In this document: positions 18,995 through 28,909 of the stretch, piece by piece | How the letters are laid out: each line of letters begins with the position of its first letter | How positions within the stretch are numbered: position 1 is the stretch's first letter | DNA from: Achromobacter pestifer | GTDB taxonomy: Bacteria; Pseudomonadota; Gammaproteobacteria; Burkholderiales; Burkholderiaceae_B | Assembly (NCBI RefSeq): GCF_902859625.1 | Contig: NZ_CADIJX010000002.1 | Coordinates: forward strand, 496,001-560,000 | DNA: 64,000 nucleotides | Reading direction: 5' to 3' | The notes under the pieces: model-generated | Database searches by the model: none | The model's input: only the letters and a program-made list of their open reading frames with translations | What the model was told of the DNA's origin: nothing | Program-made: the position numbers and the translations under genes

Positions 18995-20149
18995 TCAGCC
19001 CAGACGGTCGCGCACTATCTCGACGAAGACGCTGGCGCCGATGGGCAGGATGTCGTCGTCGAAATCGAACTCTGGGTGATGGCAGAAGTGGCCGTCCTGG
19101 CCGATGAAGAAGTACGCGCCGGGGCAGGCCTGGAGCAGATACGAGAAGTCTTCCGAGGCCATCAGTGGCGTGATGTGGGCGTTGACTGATTCCGCGCCGA
19201 CGACGCGGGCGGCCGCGGCGGCGACCGTGGCGGCCGGGCCTGCGGCATTGATGGTGGGCGGACAACCCAAGCCAACTTCGCAGTCGATGCGGGTGCCGTG
19301 GCTAAGCGCCAGGCCATCGCAGATTTCCCGCATGCGGCGCAATGCGGTGTCGCGTGCGGCTGTCGACAGCGTGCGAACCGTGCCTTGCAGTTCCATCAAA
19401 TCCGGGATCACGTTGGGCGCCGAACCGCCATGCATCATGCCGACACTGACCACGCCCGCCACCAGCGGATCCAGCGACCGGCTGACGATGGTCTGCAACA
19501 TGCCGACCAGTTGGCACGCGATGACGATGGGGTCGTTGCCCTGGTGCGGCATGGCGCCGTGGCTGCCGATGCCATGCACCTTGATGCTGAAGGCGTCACA
19601 GGCGGACAGGATGGCGCCTTCGCCCACGGCCACGCGGCCCTTGCCCAGCATCGGGTTGTTGTGCAGGCCGTAGATCTCGTCGCAGGGAAACCGTTTGAAC
19701 AAGCCGTCTTCCAGCATGGCTGCGCCACCCGACAGGGTTTCTTCGGCAGGCTGGAAGATGAAATTGACGGTGCCGGCAAAGTCGCGGTGCAGGGACAGGT
19801 ACCGCGCCACGGCCAGCAGCGTTGCCGTGTGGCCATCATGACCACAGCCATGGAAGCTGCCGTCGTGGGTGGAACGGTACGCAAGCCCTGTTTTTTCCTG
19901 CATGGGCAGGGCATCCATGTCCGCGCGCAAGCCCAGGCTGCGCGGGCCTGCCCGTTCGCCTTGCAGCACGCCCACCACGCCGGTCTTGCCGACACCCCGG
20001 TGGATCTCGATACCCCACTCATCCAGTTTGGCCGCAACCAGATCAGAGGTGCGTTGTTCCTGGAAGCTCAATTCGGGGTGAGCATGAATGTCACGCCGCC
20101 AAGCGGCAAATTCAGCCTGATGTTCGACAAACCAATCACGGACCTGCAT
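18995..20149 (-). CDS. M20 family metallo-amidohydrolase (hippurate hydrolase-like)
   Basis: This is a 384-residue zinc-type amidohydrolase of the M20D group that cleaves N-acyl amino acids or similar amides. The metal-binding motif HGCGHDGHTATLL is clear, followed by FIFQPAEE with the catalytic Glu and later GSHGAMPHQGNDPI from the lid/dimer domain. ATG 20149 is chosen because a perfect AGGAGG lies 5 bases upstream; the longer reading with 25 extra residues has no such site. Upstream of the MHS transporter on the same strand, likely a small uptake-and-hydrolysis unit. Confidence 0.88.
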   Translation of the reverse strand: MQVRDWFVEHQAEFAAWRRDIHAHPELSFQEQRTSDLVAAKLDEWGIEIHRGVGKTGVVGVLQGERAGPRSLGLRADMDALPMQEKTGLAYRSTHDGSFHGCGHDGHTATLLAVARYLSLHRDFAGTVNFIFQPAEETLSGGAAMLEDGLFKRFPCDEIYGLHNNPMLGKGRVAVGEGAILSACDAFSIKVHGIGSHGAMPHQGNDPIVIACQLVGMLQTIVSRSLDPLVAGVVSVGMMHGGSAPNVIPDLMELQGTVRTLSTAARDTALRRMREICDGLALSHGTRIDCEVGLGCPPTINAAGPAATVAAAAARVVGAESVNAHITPLMASEDFSYLLQACPGAYFFIGQDGHFCHHPEFDFDDDILPIGASVFVEIVRDRLG

Positions 20150-20336
20150 TGCGGCCTCCTGCCAGAAGGTGAATGTCTGATGTGCGGATGGAAACCCGGG
20201 CGTTGCTGCCCGGGTGAATGCCATGGCAAACCATAGACGAAATCACCTCGATGCGGATTGGCTACCGATGATTGTCAGACCAACGGCCGTCGTCAGCGCA
20301 CGCAAGCGCACGTCCCGCGCACGCTGACACCGGCGA

Positions 20337-21413
20337 TCAGGCATGCGCCGCGATGTGTTCCGCGATGGCGCGGCCGATGTCCTCCGTGCGGGCTTCTCCA
20401 CCCAGGTCCGGGGTGCGGGGACCGTCCTTCAGGCAGTGTTCGATGGCGGCCAGGATGGCGTCGTGCGCGTCCTGGCTGCCCAGGAATTGCAGCATCAGCG
20501 CGCCCGACCAGATCATGGCGATGGGGTTGGCGATGCCTTTGCCATAAATGTCGGGCGCCGATCCGTGCACGGGCTCGAACAGCGATGGGAACGTGCGCTC
20601 GGGATTCAGGTTGGCGGACGGCGCGATGCCGATGGTGCCGGTGCAGGCCGGCCCCAGGTCGGACAGGATGTCGCCGAACAGGTTGGAGGCCACCACCACG
20701 TCGAAACGCTGCGGTTGCAACACGAAGCGGGCCGCCAGGATATCGATGTGCTGCTTGTCGGTCTTGACGTCCGGATAGTGCTTGCCCATGGCGTCGGCGC
20801 GCTCGTCCCACCACGGCATGCTGATGGCGATGCCGTTGCTTTTGGTGGCCACGGTCAATTGCTTGCGCGCGCGGCGGTTGGCCAATTCGAAGGCATAGCG
20901 CATGACGCGGTCAGTGCCGTGCCGCGTGAACACCGATTCCTGGATGACGATTTCGCGGTCAGTGTCGGCGAACAGGCGGCCGCCCAGATTGGTGTATTCG
21001 CCTTCGGTGTTCTCGCGAACGATGAAGAAGTCGATGTCGCCCGCGCGGCGGCCGACCAGCGGGCAGGGCACGCCATCGAACAAGCGCACATGGCGCAGAT
21101 TGATGTACTGGTCGAACTCACGGCGGAATTTCAGCAGCGAACCCCACAACGAGATGTGGTCCGGCACCGTGGCGGGCCAGCCCACCGCGCCGAAGAAGAT
21201 GGCGTCGTAGCCTTGCAACTGCGCCTTCCAGTCGGCCGGCATCATCTCGCCGTGCTCAGCGTAGTAGTCGCAATTGGCCCAGGGGAAGGTGTCGATTTGC
21301 AGGGACAGGCCGAACCGCTTGGCGGCGGCGTCGACGGCGCGCAAGCCTTCGGGCATGACTTCATTGCCGATGCCGTCACCGGCGATGGCTGCGATTTTGA
21401 AAACCTGGGGCAT
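20337..21413 (-). CDS. Tartrate dehydrogenase / D-malate dehydrogenase family enzyme
   Basis: This is a 358-residue NAD-dependent beta-decarboxylating dehydrogenase of the isocitrate/isopropylmalate family. Motifs are AGDGIGNEVMPEG at the N-terminus, FFGAVGWP, the FIVRENTEGEYTNLGGR substrate loop typical of tartrate dehydrogenase/decarboxylase (TtuC, DmlA) and the NAD-binding LFEPVHGSAPDIYGKG near the C-terminus. It would oxidise tartrate or D-malate to oxaloglycolate or pyruvate. It is divergent from a LysR gene, the arrangement known for dmlA-dmlR. The precise substrate among tartrate, D-malate and 3-isopropylmalate cannot be settled by eye. Confidence 0.88.
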   Translation of the reverse strand: MPQVFKIAAIAGDGIGNEVMPEGLRAVDAAAKRFGLSLQIDTFPWANCDYYAEHGEMMPADWKAQLQGYDAIFFGAVGWPATVPDHISLWGSLLKFRREFDQYINLRHVRLFDGVPCPLVGRRAGDIDFFIVRENTEGEYTNLGGRLFADTDREIVIQESVFTRHGTDRVMRYAFELANRRARKQLTVATKSNGIAISMPWWDERADAMGKHYPDVKTDKQHIDILAARFVLQPQRFDVVVASNLFGDILSDLGPACTGTIGIAPSANLNPERTFPSLFEPVHGSAPDIYGKGIANPIAMIWSGALMLQFLGSQDAHDAILAAIEHCLKDGPRTPDLGGEARTEDIGRAIAEHIAAHA

Positions 21414-21484
21414 GAGAATGTCGCTTCAAGAGGGAAACAAGGTGCGGCCATGGTAGGGGCGCGTGGTACGCATTTACAATGGGC

Positions 21485-21500
21485 GTCATCGTGAAATGAC
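21485..21500. promoter_or_regulatory. Inverted repeat GTCAT-N6-ATGAC in the divergent LysR/dehydrogenase region
   Basis: GTCAT at 21485-21489 and ATGAC at 21496-21500 form a 16-bp dyad just before the GTG start of the LysR gene and about 75 bp upstream of the dehydrogenase start. The place fits a LysR autoregulatory site. Arms are short. Confidence 0.4.
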
Positions 21501-21512
21501 TATGCACACATC

Positions 21513-22421
21513 GTGAATAATGACTTGCTGCCCGCCGACTTGCGCGTCTTCAACGCGGTGGTGCGCGCCTCCAGCTTTTCCAAGGCGGCCCTGGGGCTGG
21601 GCATGTCGCCCGCCTATGTCACCAAGCGCATCCGGCTGATGGAAGAAAGCCTGGGCGTGAAGTTGTTCCATCGCACGACAAGGCGCGTGGTCATCAGCGA
21701 GGCCGGCGAGCGCGTCTATCACTGGGCGCAGCGGGTGCTGGATGATATGGATCATCTGGTTGAAGAGGTCAGCGCGTCGCGGCGCGAACCGCGCGGCTTG
21801 TTGCGTGTGTGCAGCAGCTTCGGCTTTGGCCGGCGCGTGGTGGCGCCGGCGCTGTCGGCGTTCGTGGGCCAGTATCCCGCGATGCAGGTGCGCTTTGATG
21901 TGTCCGACCGCCTGATCGACGTGGCGGCCGAAGGCTATGACCTGGACGTGCGAGTGGGCGACGACATTGCACCCCACGTGATCGCGCGCAAGATTGCCAA
22001 CAACCACCGCGTGCTGTGCGCGGCCCCTGCCTACCTGGCCGCGCGCGGCGCACCCCGCGCGCTGGCCGAGCTATCGGCGCACGACTGCCTGGTCATCAAG
22101 GAACGGGACCATCCGTTCGGCGTGTGGCGCATGCATCGCGGGCGGAAGGAATACACCGTGAAGGTGCGCGGGCCGTTGTCCGCCAATAACGGGGAAATGG
22201 CGGTGCAGTGGGCCGTGGACGGCCGTGGCATTGTGCTGCGCTCGACTTGGGATGTGGGCCCGTTGATCGCGCAGGGCAAGCTCGTGCAGGTGCTGCCCCA
22301 GTATCGCCAAGAGGCGAACGTGTGGGCCGTGTATCCCACGCGCCTGAATGCGTCGGCCAAGGTACGGGTGTGCGTGGACTTTCTGGAAGCTCACTTGCGC
22401 ACCCACGCGCCGCTGGACTGA
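21513..22421 (+). CDS. LysR family transcriptional regulator, DmlR-like
   Basis: This is a 302-residue LysR-type regulator. The N-terminal helix-turn-helix is in FNAVVRASSFSKAALGLGMSPAYVTKRIRLMEESLGVKLFHRTTRR; the rest is the effector-binding domain. The start is GTG 21513, since the nearest upstream ATG runs into a stop. The PAYVTKRI recognition helix is like that of DmlR/TtuA-type regulators. It is divergent from the tartrate/malate-type dehydrogenase and is its probable activator. Confidence 0.9.
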   Translation: MNNDLLPADLRVFNAVVRASSFSKAALGLGMSPAYVTKRIRLMEESLGVKLFHRTTRRVVISEAGERVYHWAQRVLDDMDHLVEEVSASRREPRGLLRVCSSFGFGRRVVAPALSAFVGQYPAMQVRFDVSDRLIDVAAEGYDLDVRVGDDIAPHVIARKIANNHRVLCAAPAYLAARGAPRALAELSAHDCLVIKERDHPFGVWRMHRGRKEYTVKVRGPLSANNGEMAVQWAVDGRGIVLRSTWDVGPLIAQGKLVQVLPQYRQEANVWAVYPTRLNASAKVRVCVDFLEAHLRTHAPLD

Positions 22422-22580
22422 TTCCCCCCGGTCAACTGATCTGCGGGTTGCGGCATATCAAACCGGCGTTGCGCCCGGAGCCCGGCGGGTCCGCGAATTG
22501 ACGCGACGCAAGGTCCGGGCTTCCGGCTCCCGATGTAATAACCAGAAGAGCAAAAGGGTTATTCAACAGGAGAGAAGCAC

Positions 22581-23585
22581 ATGAAAAAGCATGGTGCGAT
22601 GCTGGCTGCGGGGCTCGTCTTGGGCCTGTGGGCGGGCCAGGCAAATGCGGCGGCGCGGCAGGAACCCATTGAACCGATCGAGGCGGCGGTGGTGAAGGAC
22701 CCGGCCAAGGTCGAGCTAGGCAAGAAGTTGTTCTTCGATCCGCGCCTGTCGCGCTCGGGTGCGATCTCCTGCAACTCCTGTCACAACCTGGGCATGGGCG
22801 GGTCCGATAACCTGAAGGCGTCCATTGGGCATAAGTGGCAGCAGGGATCCATCAATTCGCCCACGGTTCTGAATTCCAGCCTGAATATCGCGCAGTTCTG
22901 GGATGGCCGCGCGAAGGACTTGCGCGAGCAAGCGGGCGGGCCCATCGCCAACCCGATGGAGATGGCGTCCACGCATGAACTGGCCGTGCAGGTGTTGAAC
23001 TCGATTCCGGGTTATCGGGCGGAGTTCAAGCAGGTGTTTGGCAAGGACGGCATCACGATCGACGAAGTCACCGGTGCGCTGGCCGCTTTTGAAGAAACCC
23101 TGGTGACACCGAATTCGCGTTTCGACCAGTGGTTGAAAGGCAATGACCGCGCGTTGACGGTGAAGGAACTGGCGGGCTACACGTTGTTCAAGAACAGCGG
23201 ATGCGTTGCCTGTCACAACGGCGTGGCCGTGGGCGGCAACTCGTTTCAGAAGATGGGGTTGATCGAGCCCTACCAGACCGACAACAAGGCCGAAGGCCGG
23301 GCCGGCGTGACGGGCAAGGACGCAGACCGCTTCAACTTCAAGGTGCCGACCTTGCGCAACGTGGCACTGACCTATCCGTACTTCCATGACGGCGAGGCCG
23401 CCACGCTGACCCAGGCCGTGGATGTGATGGGCCGCTTGCAGCTGGGCCGCAAGTTCACCGAGGAAGAGAACGCCGACATTGTGGCGTTCCTGAAAACGCT
23501 GACAGGCGACCAGCCGGTGATTCAATATCCCTTGCTGCCGCCGTCTGAAGCGGACACGCCCCGCCCTGAGCCATTCATGAAGTAG
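22581..23585 (+). CDS. Diheme cytochrome c peroxidase
   Basis: This is a 334-residue periplasmic diheme peroxidase of the CcpA/MauG family that reduces hydrogen peroxide with electrons from small c-type cytochromes. A signal peptide (residues 1-23, ending ANA) is followed by heme motifs CNSCH at 64-68 and CVACH at 208-212. Downstream residues PTLRNVALTYPYFHDGEAATL match the C-terminal heme domain, with the DGR motif (FWDGRAKDL) after heme one. GGAG is present upstream. No neighbour is obviously linked. Confidence 0.94.
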   Translation: MKKHGAMLAAGLVLGLWAGQANAAARQEPIEPIEAAVVKDPAKVELGKKLFFDPRLSRSGAISCNSCHNLGMGGSDNLKASIGHKWQQGSINSPTVLNSSLNIAQFWDGRAKDLREQAGGPIANPMEMASTHELAVQVLNSIPGYRAEFKQVFGKDGITIDEVTGALAAFEETLVTPNSRFDQWLKGNDRALTVKELAGYTLFKNSGCVACHNGVAVGGNSFQKMGLIEPYQTDNKAEGRAGVTGKDADRFNFKVPTLRNVALTYPYFHDGEAATLTQAVDVMGRLQLGRKFTEEENADIVAFLKTLTGDQPVIQYPLLPPSEADTPRPEPFMK

Positions 23586-23606
23586 GCGGGGTCGCGCGCC
23601 GTGCGC

Positions 23607-24431
23607 TTACTGGCGGACGGTGCGCACGTCCGCCGGGGGGACGGTTTCGACGTTGCTGCGCCACGGGTTGATATCCAACCCGCCACGGCGCGTATAGCGC
23701 GCATAGACCGTCAGTTGCTCGGGCGCGCAGGCTTGCATGATGTCGCTGAAGATGCGTTCGACGCAATGCTCGTGGAATTCCGCATGTTGGCGAAACGATA
23801 CGACATAGCGCAGTAGCGATTCGCGGTCGATTGGCGCACCGCGATAACGGATCTGCACGCTGGCCCAATCGGGCTGTCCGGTGACGGGGCAGTTCGACTT
23901 CAGCAGGCGCGAGGCCAGCGTTTCCTCGACGACATCACCGGGCCGGGTGCGCAGCACCTCGGGCGCGGGCTCGTAGGTGTCGATCTCGATATCCAGCTTG
24001 TCTATATAGATGCCGTCCAGTTCGCCCATCTGCAATTCGGAAAAGCGCTGCGGCAGGAAGAAGTCCAGGCCCACCGGGGCGCCAGCGGCGGCGCTCAGGT
24101 CGCGCTCCAGGCGACCGCGCAAGGCGGCTGAATTGACCAGGCGCGTCTGGTTGAACGAGTTCAGGTAAAGCTTGAATGACTTGGACTCGATGATGTTGGG
24201 GCTGTCGGCGGGCACCGAGAAGGTGGCCATGGCGACGCGCGGTTTTCCCTTGGCGTCCAGCCACGACAACTCATAGGCATTCCACAAGTCCACGCCTGTA
24301 AAGGGCAGGTTGCCGGCGGTCAGGTTCAGCGCGGCGCGGTTGTGCGAGCGCGCGATGGGGAAAAGCAACGAGGGGTCGTATTGCGAGGCGTAGGCCACGC
24401 TCTGGCCCAGCGGGCCGTGAGACAGGGTCAT
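23607..24431 (-). CDS. queF: NADPH-dependent 7-cyano-7-deazaguanine reductase QueF
   Basis: QueF reduces preQ0 to preQ1 in queuosine biosynthesis. The 274-residue length identifies the two-domain (E. coli YqcD-like) form. The catalytic Cys181 lies in [13 protein letters not shown], with the catalytic Asp188; the NADPH/substrate motif [14 protein letters not shown] is at about 82-95. ATG 24431 is preferred because it gives the family N-terminus ([10 protein letters not shown]); an upstream in-frame start adds 30 residues not expected. It is convergent with the peroxidase gene. Confidence 0.95.
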   Translation of the reverse strand: MTLSHGPLGQSVAYASQYDPSLLFPIARSHNRAALNLTAGNLPFTGVDLWNAYELSWLDAKGKPRVAMATFSVPADSPNIIESKSFKLYLNSFNQTRLVNSAALRGRLERDLSAAAGAPVGLDFFLPQRFSELQMGELDGIYIDKLDIEIDTYEPAPEVLRTRPGDVVEETLASRLLKSNCPVTGQPDWASVQIRYRGAPIDRESLLRYVVSFRQHAEFHEHCVERIFSDIMQACAPEQLTVYARYTRRGGLDINPWRSNVETVPPADVRTVRQ

Positions 24432-24491
24432 GGCGGAATCAGAGAAACAAGGGGAATGGGGGCATTGTAGGCGGTCGTAAAACCCTTCGTT

Positions 24492-24506
24492 TTTCATATT
24501 GTGAAA
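24492..24506. promoter_or_regulatory. Dyad TTTCA-N5-TGAAA
   Basis: TTTCA at 24492-24496 and TGAAA at 24502-24506 flank a 5-base spacer. It lies about 60 bp upstream of the queF start and may be a weaker copy of the TTTCGCA palindrome 84 bp away. Confidence 0.35.
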
Positions 24507-24575
24507 TGTAAGTCTCGTCATGTGAAAGTCCCTGTTGCTACGCAGCGAGAGTCCATTTCACAGATGGCAATATCG

Positions 24576-24590
24576 TTTCGCAATGCGAAA
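24576..24590. promoter_or_regulatory. Perfect palindrome TTTCGCAATGCGAAA upstream of aceA
   Basis: Seven-base arms TTTCGCA and TGCGAAA surround a single central A, a perfect dyad 164 bp upstream of aceA. It lies in the AT-rich interval and looks like an operator for the glyoxylate-shunt gene. It recalls TTTGC-containing sites bound by RamB-type short-chain acyl regulators, but the identity is inference. Confidence 0.55.
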
Positions 24591-24753
24591 TTGAATTTTT
24601 AATATGATGATTTTAAAGGGAAATATTTTTCCTCTTCTATAAGACATAAGCCCACATTGCTCCGCAGCACAGGCATAGACTTTATCCAACGATTCACGCA
24701 ATGCAGGACGCGAATCTTTTGAAGTCTTCCCATCACTGACCAGGAGCATCACC

Positions 24754-26073
<1,320 letters not shown>

Positions 26074-26129
26074 GTGCCTGGATAAGTCTTTGCAGTTGCA
26101 GTTGTAGGTGCTGTTGTAGGGTGGATTCG

Positions 26130-26154
26130 GGGTGCCTTCGGGCACCCTTTTTTT
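26130..26154 (+). terminator. Rho-independent terminator of aceA
   Basis: Stem GGGTGCC (26130-26136), loop TTCG and stem GGCACCC (26141-26147) are followed by seven T residues. It is a strong terminator 57 bp after the aceA stop. Confidence 0.92.
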
Positions 26155-26313
26155 GTGCCGCCAAGATACCCGTCAATTTCCGTTTCAGCTGTCATCATTT
26201 GCCGCACATCGCACGCCTGATCGGTGTCGAATGTGCCCCGTATCCATCGCACAGGCCAGAGTCAGGCATGCCAATTGAATTCGACGTGATCGAAACGGAG
26301 CCTGTGGCAAGCT

Positions 26314-26730
26314 TTGGGCGATGTGAGCCAAGGGGTGGAACTGATACGTCACAAAGCGTCGTTCGACAACATGCAATGGGTATCCCTCGGCCTATTCGTG
26401 TCGGTTCCTTATGAACGCCATTGGCCGGAATCGATCGACGTCTTGTCCGACATCTGGGACAAGGGGCGGTTGTACCGCCGCGCCTATCTGATCCCGGGCA
26501 GAGGGTTGACCCAGGACCCAACCCTGGGCAGCGGCGCGGTGATCAAAATTAGCAGCCCGGAAGACCTCGCCGATTGGCTGGCGGCGATGCCGGCGGATAT
26601 TGAACAGTTCGCCGCGCCCTGGTTGCAGCGCTATCAAACGCTGGAGGAAGCGTCGTATGAATATAAGATCCCGCGTTGGAAGCTGGAAAAAGCCGGCTTG
26701 ATTCCCTGGCGCGGGGGGCACGAGCCGTAA
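26314..26730 (+). CDS. Hypothetical protein, possibly frameshifted at its 5-prime end
   Basis: This frame encodes about 138 residues from TTG 26314, with GTG 26323 and ATG 26371 as other possible starts. I do not recognise the family. It has no signal peptide or membrane segment, is moderately charged, and contains VPYERHWPESIDVLSDIW and a C-terminal KIPRWKLEKAGLIPW. A second frame that starts at ATG 26268 (MPIEFDVIETEPVASF) would join it smoothly if one G of the GGG at 26316-26318 were removed, giving a protein of about 153 residues. Either this gene is broken or the base is an error. Confidence 0.55.
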   Translation: MGDVSQGVELIRHKASFDNMQWVSLGLFVSVPYERHWPESIDVLSDIWDKGRLYRRAYLIPGRGLTQDPTLGSGAVIKISSPEDLADWLAAMPADIEQFAAPWLQRYQTLEEASYEYKIPRWKLEKAGLIPWRGGHEP

Positions 26731-26822
26731 ACGGCCACTCCGGTTTTCAATGTTCCGGGGCGCATCGTCGGTCGCTTGTCCGCCCTGGGGGGCAGGGCGG
26801 TGACACGCTTGAAAGTGGAAGA

Positions 26823-27887
26823 TCAGGCGGCTACCGGCGCATCGGTCAACGAAGCCATGTCCATCACGAAGCGGTACTTCACATCGTTTTTCAACAGGCG
26901 TTCGTAGGCATCGTTGACCGATTGGATCGGCACGATCTCCACGTCGCTGACGATGCCGTGTTCGGCGCAGAAGTCCATCATCTCTTGCGTTTCTTCCATG
27001 CCGCCGATGGCGGAGCCGGCCAGCGACTTGCGGCCCAGGATCAGGTTGATGCCCGGGATCGGGTCCAGCGGCGTCAACGCGCCCACCATCACCATGGTGC
27101 CGTTCAAGGTCAACAGCGCCATGTACGGATTCACGTCGTGGCTGACGGGCACCGTGTTCAGCAGGAAATCGAAACTGCCTGCGTGCGCCGCCATGGCCTC
27201 GGCATCGCGAGAAACCAATACGTCGTCAGCGCCCAGGCGCTTGGCGTCGCGCCCCTTGTCGGCCGAGGTCGTGATCATCACTACCTGCGCGCCCAGGGCG
27301 CGGGCGAACTTCACGCCCATGTGGCCCAGGCCGCCCAGGCCGATGACGCCGACCTTCTGGCCGGGGCCGACTTTCCAGTGGCGCAAAGGAGAGTAGGTGG
27401 TGATGCCGGCGCACAGCAGCGGGGCGACGGCCTTCAGGTCCAGTTGGTCGGACACCTTCACGACGAAGCGTTCCTTGACGACGATGCGGTCTGAATATCC
27501 GCCAAAGGTCAGTTGGTCGCTGCCGCGTTCCGTGCCGTTGTAGGTGGGCGTGGGCCCTTCCTCGCAGTATTGCTCCAGGTTCAGGCGGCAAGCCTTGCAG
27601 TGCAGGCAGGAATCCACCATGCAGCCCACGCCGGCGAAGTCGCCGGCCTTGAACCGGGTGACGTTCTTGCCGACCTGGGTGACGCGGCCCACGATTTCGT
27701 GGCCCGGCACCATCGGGTAGATCGAGTTGCCCCAATCGCCGCGCGCCTGGTGCAGGTCGGAATGGCAGATGCCGCTGTACAGGATCTCGATCAGCACGTC
27801 GTCGTCGCCCGGTTCGCGCCGGGTGAAACTGAACGGAACCAGCGGGGTGTCGGTACTGTGGGCGGCGTAGCCTCGGGCTTGAATCAT
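26823..27887 (-). CDS. Zinc-dependent alcohol dehydrogenase, CAD/YahK type
   Basis: This is a 354-residue medium-chain zinc alcohol dehydrogenase, probably NADP(H)-dependent aldehyde reductase. The catalytic zinc site starts at SGICHSD and MVPGHEIVG; the structural zinc loop CLHCKACRLNLEQYC has the four cysteines; the Rossmann glycine motif is GLGGLGHMGVKFARALGA. These patterns match the cinnamyl-alcohol/YahK branch. It is divergent from a LysR gene at 27994, which may regulate it. The physiological aldehyde is unknown. Confidence 0.93.
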   Translation of the reverse strand: MIQARGYAAHSTDTPLVPFSFTRREPGDDDVLIEILYSGICHSDLHQARGDWGNSIYPMVPGHEIVGRVTQVGKNVTRFKAGDFAGVGCMVDSCLHCKACRLNLEQYCEEGPTPTYNGTERGSDQLTFGGYSDRIVVKERFVVKVSDQLDLKAVAPLLCAGITTYSPLRHWKVGPGQKVGVIGLGGLGHMGVKFARALGAQVVMITTSADKGRDAKRLGADDVLVSRDAEAMAAHAGSFDFLLNTVPVSHDVNPYMALLTLNGTMVMVGALTPLDPIPGINLILGRKSLAGSAIGGMEETQEMMDFCAEHGIVSDVEIVPIQSVNDAYERLLKNDVKYRFVMDMASLTDAPVAA

Positions 27888-27993
27888 CAGGGTCTCGAAT
27901 GAAGTCTGTTAAGCAGGTGTTCACAATATGCTGGCCGAAACCGGGCATCAAGCTAGAATTTCCGCATGCTTTGTTCGAAGGATTTGCATAATC

Positions 27994-28905
27994 ATGCTGC
28001 CCGATAATTTGTCGCATCTGGCGGCCTTTGCGGCCGTGGCCCGTCATAGCAGCTTTCGCCGCGCCGGCGAGGAACTGGGCTTGTCGACGTCGGCGGTCAG
28101 CTATGCCATTCGCAACCTGGAGGAGCGGCTGGGGGTGAATCTGTTCAACCGCACCACGCGCAGCGTGGCGTTGACCGATGCCGGCCAGCGGCTGTCCGAA
28201 CGCCTGCTGCCGGTGCTGCACGACCTGGGCGACGCGCTTGAGGAAATGAACCATTTCCGGGGCTCGGCATCCGGCACGTTGCGCATCAATACGTCGCGGG
28301 CGGCGTCCTACATGCTGCTGATGCCGTTTGCGGCGCGCTTTCTGGCGGCCTACCCGGACATCCAGCTGGAAATCGGTGAAGACGACAGCTTTGTCGATAT
28401 CGTCGGGTCAGGCTTCGACGCGGGGGTGCGCCTGCTGGAAGCCGTGCCCGAGGACATGGTGGCGGTGTCGATCGGCCCCAATCTGCGCATGGCGGTCGTG
28501 GCGTCGCCCGCCTATCTGGCGGCGCGCGAGGCCCCCCGTCATCCCAACGATTTGATGCGGCACGAATGCGTGCGCTACCGCTTTGCCAGCGGCCGCTTCT
28601 ACAAGTGGGAATTCGAGAAAGGCGGCGAGGCGATCGAACTGGATGTGGCGGGCCGCATTGCACTGAGCGATGTGCACGCCGAGGTGCGGGCAGCGGTCGA
28701 CGGCATCGGGATCGGCTGCGTGCCGGAATACTACGTGAACGACTTGCTGGACTCTGGCCGGCTGGTGCGGCTGCTGGAAGACTGGTGCCCGCCGTTTCCG
28801 GGTTTTACGCTGTACTACCCACGGCAGCGGCGTGTGTCGTCGGCGTTGCGGGCGTTCATCGACATGGCCAGACTGGAAGGACGCCCAAGTCCTTCGCCCG
28901 ATTGA
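27994..28905 (+). CDS. LysR family transcriptional regulator
   Basis: This is a 303-residue LysR regulator. The helix-turn-helix is FAAVARHSSFRRAGEELGLSTSAVSYAIRNLEERLGVNLFNRTTRSVALTDAG region at residues ~8-60 and the remainder is the substrate-binding fold. ATG 27994 gives the standard short N-terminus (MLPDNLSHLAAF). It diverges from the zinc alcohol dehydrogenase (106-bp gap) and converges end to end with another LysR gene at 28910. The YP(R/Q)R ending of the effector domain resembles the AaeR/DmlR-like set. Confidence 0.9.
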   Translation: MLPDNLSHLAAFAAVARHSSFRRAGEELGLSTSAVSYAIRNLEERLGVNLFNRTTRSVALTDAGQRLSERLLPVLHDLGDALEEMNHFRGSASGTLRINTSRAASYMLLMPFAARFLAAYPDIQLEIGEDDSFVDIVGSGFDAGVRLLEAVPEDMVAVSIGPNLRMAVVASPAYLAAREAPRHPNDLMRHECVRYRFASGRFYKWEFEKGGEAIELDVAGRIALSDVHAEVRAAVDGIGIGCVPEYYVNDLLDSGRLVRLLEDWCPPFPGFTLYYPRQRRVSSALRAFIDMARLEGRPSPSPD

Positions 28906-28909
28906 TGGT

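Larger units (their letters stand above)
24432..24753. other. AT-rich queF-aceA intergenic region
   Basis: This 322-bp divergent interval is clearly more AT-rich than its surroundings and codes for no convincing protein. It holds two dyads described separately (24492-24506 and 24576-24590). It must contain the promoters of queF (left) and aceA (right). Confidence 0.7.
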
